Shown one piece after another: positions 55,869 to 64,000 of a DNA stretch of 64,000 nucleotides. The stretch's first letter is position 1. Every line of letters starts with the position of its first letter. The translations under genes were made by a program, and so were the position numbers. Source of the stretch: Macrobrachium rosenbergii. Lineage: Eukaryota; Arthropoda; Malacostraca; Decapoda; Palaemonidae. The notes under the pieces are model-generated. The model had not been told where the DNA came from and searched no databases. It worked only from the letters and a program-made list of their open reading frames with translations. Where the stretch lies: assembly GCF_040412425.1 (NCBI RefSeq), contig NC_089741.1, positions 41,996,038 to 42,060,037 on the forward strand, given 5' to 3'.

Positions 55869-56749
55869 GTGTTCTGCTAGGGGTCTATTTCTAGTACAGT
55901 ATATAAGTTTGTGTTGGTGGCGATGGCACTGCCACCTGCTAAGCTAATGACAGCTGTGCTGCTCTTGGTTTCAAAGTTTCTGATTCATGACTACCTTGAT
56001 GTTGAGCGGACAAGGTCAAGATGACCTTGAGGGACATCATGTACTAGAACAACAAGCTTTGGTCATACATGCAAGAACCTGCAAACTAAACCAGTAAGTT
56101 GTTGTTTTTAATGTACTAGCATTGGCGATATTTAGATAAGTTAGGGAAAAAATATTACTCGGGGATCATTCACTATGTATAGTGTTGCCATCATGTTTAA
56201 AATGTTTTGTTCATTAAAAGTCCTTGGTTTTTCTATAGTACAGTACAGTATTGCAAAGTTGTTACTGATGTGTTTATCTATTAGCTTTCATAATATTACA
56301 CTAATTTTTCATAAATTGTACTACTGTGCAGTCTAAGGAAACAATAACCCAGTGTAGTAAATTTGGCATTTTCTGCAGCATCATTTATATTGTTTTTATA
56401 GGCATACAAGTGTAAGGTGGGAGTCGTCGAACTTGGCAACAAGGTGGTTAAATGGTGGTAAAGGGGGATGATTAGGGTACACCCCTCTCTCTCCTACCAA
56501 CACTGGTCACCTCTCTGGCTGTCTTAAAGTGTGGAAGTGTTTCTACATATGGTTGTTAGACTGTATAAGTAACTTGCCTACCTTGTTTCTCTGCATTTGT
56601 ATTGTATTTATTTTATACTGTATTCTTTTTGTTTGGTTTCTGTCACAGGTTTGCTTTTCTTTAGTGTGGACTATAAATGTGGTAGTTTTGTTACAGCTGC
56701 AAGGCATTGCTTAGTTCAAGGCTTCTTTGATTTTAAACTTTGCCCTGGA

Positions 56750-57620
56750 GTTAGTGTTTGAAAGGCTCATGGCAAAGATTTGGATGCTTTAGAGGAAGAT
56801 ATTGCCAAGTTTCACAAGAAATTCTCGGGTTAGGTCGACAAGCAATCACTTATCTGTTCTCAAAACTAGGTTGTTTCACTGCTCTGCACCTACTAATACC
56901 TTTCCAGATGAGTCAAGGAAGAAGTTGCCTGGTCAAAAGCTTAGCAAGTAATGTTTATCCACTGTGTTCTGCAAATACCTGAGGTACCCACAGGTTAAAA
57001 CCTTTGGTAGTTTGATATACAAAGCAACCACATTGCCTTTGTGGGGTAATGGATAAGCTCCTTGTTATTTGATACCATTCTTTAAAGGCTTGGTTCACAA
57101 TCAAGGTTGGTTTGATAACCATTCCTGCAAGGAAATTATCAGAGGGTTAGCATAAGTCTCTGCTGCTTCTTGACAATATCCCTGCACATTCTACTGAGCT
57201 AGAGTTGGTTGTGGAGGATGGCCATAATAGATGTATATTTTTTGCTTCCTAAAATGCCTGTCCTTCCAGCAGTGGACCAGGGTATTATTGCGGCAGTGAA
57301 AAGGCTTTGCTGATGGAGGCTCCTGCAAGTGATGATGGTGTTCAGAGACAAGGAGAATGTGCTTGAAATGCTTACTTGAGGGGAACAGACTCGGCAGATT
57401 CTTCAGAACTACAGTAAACGCCCCCTGGTGTCCAAGAGCACCATTTCTTATGACTTCGTGTGAGGATCTAACAGGCGTACTCCACAGCTGATGTGCTGGA
57501 CAACAGCACGTGGGCGAGATTTTGCAAGGTCATGTGCAATGGTCTGGCCCTCACATTCAGGAAGAACCTGTCGGACAGATACCAAGGATGGGAATGTGGT
57601 CATGACAAACCACATTCACC
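56750..57620 (+). pseudogene. Degenerate pogo/Tigger-like transposase
   Basis: Around 57.16 kb the translation gives SLLLLDNIPAHSTELELVVE then DGHNRCIFFAS, a stop, and MPVLPAVDQGIIAAVKRLC followed by a stop and WRLLQVMMVFRDKENVLEML. This is the D-N-x-x-A-H (second Asp) to Q-G-I-I-x-x-V-K-R-L segment of the DDE domain in jerky/Tigger/pogo transposases (Tc1-mariner superfamily). At least two stops and frame changes show it is dead. The outer limits are approximate. Confidence 0.7.
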
Positions 57621-58214
57621 TCCTTTTTACCTTTGGGTCATTGCCCATAGACCCTTGGACTCTCTTCCTTGGGTTCTGTGGTGGCTGAGCAGCAGTCATG
57701 TGGTTCACCCATCTCCCCTTGAGAGACTGGTGGCATCTCACCTAAGGTGCACGGCTGCAAAAGAGAGGATGCGTGGCGACTGGCCTCCTACCTTTCTCTT
57801 TTATATCCTTCCTCTCCCAGTGGGCAGAGGGGCAGTTAGAAAGTAGTTGGGCATGCCTGCAGGTGTTCTAGATGATGACTAAGTATCCAGTCTATAATCT
57901 AGCTCAGTTTGAATTAATAGATGCAAGTCCTACCCTCTCTCTAGCAAGGGGAGAAAGGGACTGACAATGAACAAACCAGTTTGTTATCTTCAGCTTTATT
58001 GTCCCCGACAATTGGGGTTCATCCTAGCCCTTCTTCGAATCAATGATGCTACATCCCATTAATTCGAAAGGCCCAGAAGTCTGGCAGTTGAACATCACAC
58101 ATTTTTAATAGATCAGAAGCATGGGCCTCCTTCCTTTGCTCTTACACAACCAGGAAGAGAGGCCCCAGCGAGGCAAACTGCCAGTCAGATCAGAGATTTG
58201 CTCAGAATCCTCCC

Positions 58215-58335
58215 ACCAAGAAATAAGTTTCCCATGTGTAAAGACTGAGGGTTTGTATTTGTATAGGAACAAATGACAGATTTTTGAAGTAATTTTTATT
58301 TTTCCTAACATACAAACCAGTCTTTACATAAATGG
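58215..58335. repeat. Inverted repeat junction of a dispersed element
   Basis: GTAAAGACTGAGGGTTTGTA at 58238 is mirrored by TACAAACCAGTCTTTACATA at 58310 around a loop holding AATTTTTATTTTTCCTAACA. A further related arm, GCAAAGACCTCTGGTTTGTA, lies at 58506. Looks like two copies of one short element head to head. Confidence 0.55.
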
Positions 58336-58731
58336 CCCACCTCTAGCTACCCCTCATTCTCCTACCTGGGCCAAAAGGTAAAGTGAATGCTTACCAACTG
58401 GATGGCAGGGCTTCCTTCCCTACTTTTGGTAGCCAACTACCAATAACCACCTTGTTTTTAGTTAAATGGCCAGTTCCAGCTTGCGCTGCAAGTAAATCCC
58501 ACATGCAAAGACCTCTGGTTTGTATGTTGGTACTTTAAAATTTGTCATTTTTGTTAGTAAGAGGTGGTAAGAGTTATCCAAAGTACTTTCAAAATTTGTC
58601 ATTTTTCCATTTACAATTAATTGTGGTAAGAGTTATCCACTCTCCTCACTATTGTGTAGGTATAACGTGTGACGCAGTTACTAAAGATATTCATCAGAAG
58701 CAAAAATGATACACAATGTACAATAAAAATA

Positions 58732-58737
58732 TTTATT
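58732..58737 (-). promoter_or_regulatory. Candidate polyadenylation signal of the right-edge gene
   Basis: AATAAA on the minus strand at the left limit of the AT-rich, ORF-poor stretch downstream of the 63373 stop. Its position suits the end of a 4.6-kb 3' UTR. Other hexamers exist nearer the stop, so the true site is uncertain. Confidence 0.35.
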
Positions 58738-61700
58738 TTGGCTTGTTTAAACAAAACATAATTCCCAAACTTGTGCAGCTGTTTTCCACTTGGACTTTAT
58801 GACAAAATATGTACCCTTTTCTCATATGAATACCAGACACTATTAACAGCATTCACTGATTACATATATTATTTTACAGAAAATGTTACCAAAGAAAGAG
58901 TAGCAACAAAAGTAACTATCCTAGCAATTTAACTGGTAAAAGCTGTACACTGTCAACACTTAACAAAATAGGAAAATTATATGACAATAAATTATAAGTA
59001 CAATACATACAATTCTCACAAAAATATATGTATATATATATGAATATTTTACATTAATCATTTAACACTGCCCCAATCTCCAGTAGCCTGTAAGTTATTT
59101 TTTAAAGGAATGTGAAGGTTATAAAAAAATTTACAGTTGAAGACATACAGAAATCATGTAAAAGAATGGAATCAAGACACTTTCCACTGCATAACTAGTA
59201 TGCACACCTAGTGTTCTGCAATCCAGTATTTCTATACATCACAATAAATATCTTGCCGGTACCTTAAAAAGAACTGAAAACTGACTAGAATAAAAAAACT
59301 TTGTTAATGCAAAGGCACTACAGAATGGTTTATTCCATTTATAGATTTAAAATAAAATTTAGTTTCAATTTCTAAATGTTTTTTAGAAGTGCTTTTACCT
59401 TTGAGTCAAGAGAAAGTACACCATTGAAAAAATGTCAAATTCCCATTGGGGTACCAGTGCTATTCACTTTTCAATAAAGTAGAACAGACTTGTTTACCAG
59501 ATGGCTCTTAAACATGAAAAATTGTGTTAAATGTGTGAACTATGTTCGTAATGTTTCTATTCTAACTTATCCTCGTGCTATACATGCTCTCAATAAAACT
59601 AATTGAAAAGATGGAATATTTCCAAGGAAAGACTCAAGTTACATGCAAGCTATGGCAGCAGGATAAATTGTCTGCTCTATCCCCTGACAGGCAAGGTAGC
59701 ATCTTCATCCAACAACTGACTTGCAAAATTGTAAAATTTGGGTAAACATCACTGTCCTGCAAAATCATTGGTTTGGTAAGTTCTTCAGTGTAACCTGACA
59801 AGTATCATATTTATTGTATTCACTCTTCAATGGGCTGTGAAAGCTGGACATTTAAGCAAGTCCAAAGTGAATCCTGGGAGGAGATTGAAATTTAGAGACA
59901 GCAACACAGGTGCAGCCAAAGGACTGCTGTAAAATTCTTTTAACTAGTTTTCAAATGAACTACAGTAGTATTAAAGGATCACTGAAGCACTGCCTACAAT
60001 GAACAGCACAAAGCACCCTAAGTACATCTCCCTTAGCATGAACTTTCAGGATCTGAATATTTCGAGATGCCACTAGCTGTTGCCAACAATCCTCCCATAA
60101 GGAACGTGTTGCCAAGTGGAAACGAGGAAATCATAACCACTTTGCTTAAAGGAACCTTACTCACTTTGGAAATGGTATATTTTCTCTACATACTTGTGGT
60201 AAAAGCACTTTAATTAATGTCTTGAATTTGTATAGGAATGTATTATTTATATATAATTTATGTACAATTTTTTAATTAAAAACATAGTATTAATACAAGT
60301 AAAATGTTTCAAGTGAAAAATCACAAGACGATAAAAATACCAGCAAATTACACAAAAATGGCATTGATAAACAATTAAAAATATTAAAACAAAACTTTGC
60401 TTTTTACAGAAAATACTATGTACATTTTATAGGTCTTGTAAAACCCCCTTGTGTCTGATCACAACAAAATACATTAAAAATAATTACAACCAAATGGCAG
60501 GATAAAAGTTCTTAAAGGCTTAAAGCAAATGGGCCACAAAAACATCAGCAATAAAGTTATTTGTTTCACTGAGAATATTAGTAGTTTGGCCAGTGGTCTG
60601 GTTTACAACCTTGTAACACTCAGAGCAACAAATATCTAATTAATTTTGTTTGGAAAAAATGTAAAAGATGAAGTTTTTCACAATGAAGAGTTCTAGAAAT
60701 CTTGGCAAAAATATATACACAGTATAAAATACTTTTACCCGCTAGACCAGTTCTGTACTTGTTAAGTTCTTCACAAGATTGTAAAGACTGATCAAATAAA
60801 GCAGTAAAATTATAATCTCTCATATGATAAATATGATTCAACTTATTATCAATACTGTATTACCAACTACTTTGGCACACAATGAAATTTTCTAATGCCC
60901 TGGAGAAGATAACTATGCACTTTTTGAAAAATTTTTTTTGAGGGTTTCAAGAGTGCAGATGCTTGAAAAATAATACAAACAAAAGGTGTCATGTCACTGC
61001 TTTCTCTTAAGAGTGGAAAGAACGATTATCATACAAGCCCCAAGGCATAAAACTTAATACATGTATGTATGAGGTTATTTAATAACTCACTTTAGCTACA
61101 TCAAAAAAAGGATTAGCCATACTATTAGCATTTAACTGTGATCAAAACTAAGAAACAATGGAAGGGTAACTTTGGTTATTTGTATGTTCTGTTCATAAAA
61201 ATATTTTCAGTCAAACTGCTATTATTTTCTCTTACAACCTGATATTGTTCTGCTTATGCCCTCATTTAAGTTGGTCCCTTACATAACTTTTTACATGTAT
61301 GCACTTGATGAACCTGCTGTATTTAGGTGATGGTGTCTCCCAGCAGTAGAAACCCTCAAGAACATCGACTGTTGGCAGTGTGAACCCTGACAGATTGCAA
61401 GAGCAAGTAAGCACCTGCATATGAGCATATTTATACAATTTTTCTCATAGATGTAGTATATGGCCACTGAAACTTTCTTCCTTCACAAACATTTGCCATT
61501 TATGGAAGATGTAGTTAATGTATTAATCACACGATATTTAATGGCACAAATTCTGCCTACGTGGAATACAAGAATAGCAAAATACATCAAAAGGTTGAGG
61601 GACTAGTTTTCCTTTAAAATTCAGAAATTCAACATATACAATTAACATTCTATGATGCATCAAAAGTTATATTTCTTTAAGATTTTTAAAGTTAGATTGC

Positions 61701-63372
61701 AGAACCCTCTTCAAAAATTTGAATGTGCAGTATATTTAAAAAAAAAAACATGCAAGATTAATTTTAAAAATGAGAATATACAGTACAAGGGGAAAATGAA
61801 TTTAATGTTCTTGCAAAGTAAACAAAAATTAAGACCTATCAATCAACAGATGATTTTACTGGCTCAGCTCATGTACCAAAGGTTTCCACAATGAGGACAT
61901 TCAAAATTTAAAATTAATTTTAAAAAATACTGCTGTAAAATTCCTGAATAAAAAGGTCATTTAATGGGCTGTTTATCATGAATATCAACATCTTTGATAT
62001 AACACTGAAAACTCCTAAAAATGACTTGCTGCTTCTCATAAGGAGTGATAAAATGACACAAGACATTGCCAATTACTCGAAAACCTAATTAGCACAGTGC
62101 AGCTTTAAAAAATCAACAAGTTTAGAGAGACCCTTTAACTATTCCTAACTTGTTTGCTGTCAGTCAACTCACCAGCAACATACTAAATACCTCTTGTTTC
62201 TTAAAAGGAAAGGTGTGATAAATGGAATTAGCAACAATTTTAAATATAATATTTGCAAATTCCTTATACTAACATAAATGTTTCTCAAGTGAAACAATTT
62301 AAAAACAAGACCCATCAGAATTTATAATAAAAAATATAGGCTTCTAAAAAAATTAAAAGTATATCTTTAAAATGGTAATGAAATGGAACCAACTTCAGTA
62401 ACTGAAACGGACTGAATTTCACTGAAGAAAAACGTGCCCAAACATTACTTATCTACTGAACATTCCAATTTAATTACATGTCTGGAAGCACAAAACAGTC
62501 AAGGCACATTTATATTAGCCTATCTCTATAATAATCAACATAAAACATGCAGGTTTGCATTTCATAATTGTCAATAAGTTTGTTTTTGGCTTTGGACTTC
62601 TGGAAGTATCCTCCTGCCCACTACAGTAATTCACTTCCAATATCAGAGCTACAAAATATGCAGCTACCATACAAATTAGTGGCAAACATTTTGGTTTCCT
62701 AACAGGATTATTAGTAAGAAAAACATTCATCACTGCCAACCCAAATAATGGAATACTCTACAGCATATGACATACATTGTGAAAAATTTCCTTTCCCCGC
62801 ATCCTAATGTCATGAAACATCTGACAGCAGTTAATCTTACTTGTAATAAGAAAGCACAAGAATTGAAGACAGTATGATGCATTCATTTGCTATTCGAGCG
62901 CAAATTCGCTAATCTCAACAAATTTACATGCTATAGGTGAATGACCTATGGTAAGCACTGAGCAGTTAGCCAATAAATGACATACATTAGAACCTACTTA
63001 ACAGAAAAATAACTGCAGTATTGCTAAATTCCTGAGGTGCTTCACCAAGTTAATACAGTTGGGGTTACAAGTTCTTAAAATCTCAATATCACCAAATAAT
63101 TTTAGGGTACATAAGAAAAATGAATAGATGATTGTCATTAACGAGGTGCTTCAATCACTTTTAACAATGGACAGCAGCAATTTTCTTTCCATTGTCAGGC
63201 AAAACATACTATTATACCTGAGCTAAGCCCTTGCAAACATGCTGAATATTCAAGGAAAATTTGGAATTTAACAGCAACCAGGGAAAGTCTATCAAATACA
63301 GCAACTGCAAAGAGCAGATGCTTTCGTTTTCACTTTTTCCATTCAGTGTCCTTTTTCACAATGCACAACCAC
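58738..63372 (-). other. Probable long 3' UTR of the right-edge gene
   Basis: AT-rich, without splice-supported exons, repeat arrays or transposon remnants, which sets it apart from the rest of the window. Such repeat-poor sequence directly after a stop codon suggests a conserved long 3' UTR of the minus-strand gene ending at 63373. Inference only. Confidence 0.4.
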
Positions 63373-63469
63373 TCATACTTCAGCTTCATCTGTAGTTGTG
63401 ACAACAGTGGTTGTTGTAACCATGGAACTCAGTGGTTCAGAAGCTTCATCACCAGCTTCATAATTATTT
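63373..63469 (-). CDS. Last coding exon of an unidentified minus-strand gene (partial)
   Basis: Acceptor CCTTTATTTTCAG|A (phase 2 in) is followed by NNYEAGDEASEPLSSMVTTT and a further TTVVTTTDEAEV before TGA at 63373-63375. The peptide is acidic and Thr-rich, a typical cytoplasmic or disordered tail. The rest of the gene lies beyond the right edge. No other exon of it was found between 63470 and 64000. Family not recognised. Confidence 0.6.
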
Positions 63470-64000
63470 CTGAAAATAAAGGTTCTGTTAGTATTGCCTC
63501 AAAGTTAACTGAAAGTTTGAATATGATGCTTATATATTTCAAACTGATTACTACATGCTACAATTTCACAATTAATACCCAAACTACTAACTACATACTG
63601 AAGTTACTTGAAATTCAATTATCTATCTCAATTACACTTTAAAAATTAAATATGGACAGTGTATAAATTCAACATCCATGTCACTCAGTCTCTGACCAGA
63701 ACAACAAGTATTAGGACTCACTTCTCCAATCTATTATTCCTGAAATAATTTTCTGAGTGACAATACAGTGCAATACAAAGGATTGGTATGAAATTAATTC
63801 ATATCAAAACAGAAAGATGAATCAGTTAAGTATAACTAAACTGAAATTACTTAATGAAGGTGCAAGTGTGTGATTTTCTGTGTGGTTTATCTAAAACATG
63901 CAAAATTTAAATTACTATAATGAGCGACTTTTCAAATGTTAAAAACTTAAAACAACTGTTGCTCAGTAAACATAGATTAGAAATTTGAACAGTTTTCATT

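Overview
This window is eukaryotic nuclear DNA, most likely from a decapod crustacean such as a shrimp, crayfish or crab. The reasons are intron-split animal genes, extreme microsatellite density ((CT)n, (TA)n, (AAT)n tracts of 40-95 bp every few kb), and dispersed repeats whose cores I associate with decapod DNA. The species assignment is inference. Nothing bacterial, viral or organellar was seen.

Left third (about 1.7-21.6 kb, minus strand): a many-exon gene for a cyclic nucleotide-gated channel of the beta (CNGB) subfamily. I could chain 21 coding segments from a start codon at 21599 to a TGA at 1735 with every splice phase matching: 4212 nt, 1403 residues. Order: disordered N-terminus, S1-S6 with pore loop, C-linker, cyclic nucleotide-binding domain, then a long low-complexity tail ending in a class I PDZ-ligand motif. 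Two joints are uncertain. One is the donor after the binding domain at 8101. The other is a 181-nt intron (3308-3488) needed to connect two overlapping open frames in the tail. Two short possible upstream first exons lie at 28170 and 34220.

Middle (21.6-40.7 kb): long introns or intergenic DNA with no confident gene. It holds minisatellites with palindromic cores, microsatellites, five copies (one truncated) of a SINE-like family across the window, two inverted copies of a 370-390 bp repeat, and decayed LINE ends.

40.7-49.7 kb, plus strand: STAMBP (AMSH), the ESCRT-associated K63-specific JAMM deubiquitinase. Ten coding exons are recognised with MIT region, coiled coil, STAM-binding motif and complete JAMM catalytic residues, but the first coding exon is broken by an in-frame stop and a frame mismatch.

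49.7-58.7 kb: no intact gene. It contains an unidentified decayed protein-like stretch (53.56-55.17 kb) and a dead pogo/Tigger-like transposase (about 56.75-57.62 kb). A TIR-bounded element (46.41-47.57 kb) sits inside a STAMBP intron.

58.7-64 kb: AT-rich sequence best read as the long 3' UTR of a minus-strand gene whose last coding exon (63373-63469) is visible and whose remainder lies beyond the right edge. The two recognised genes act separately: one in sensory or neuronal cation signalling, one in endosomal receptor sorting.
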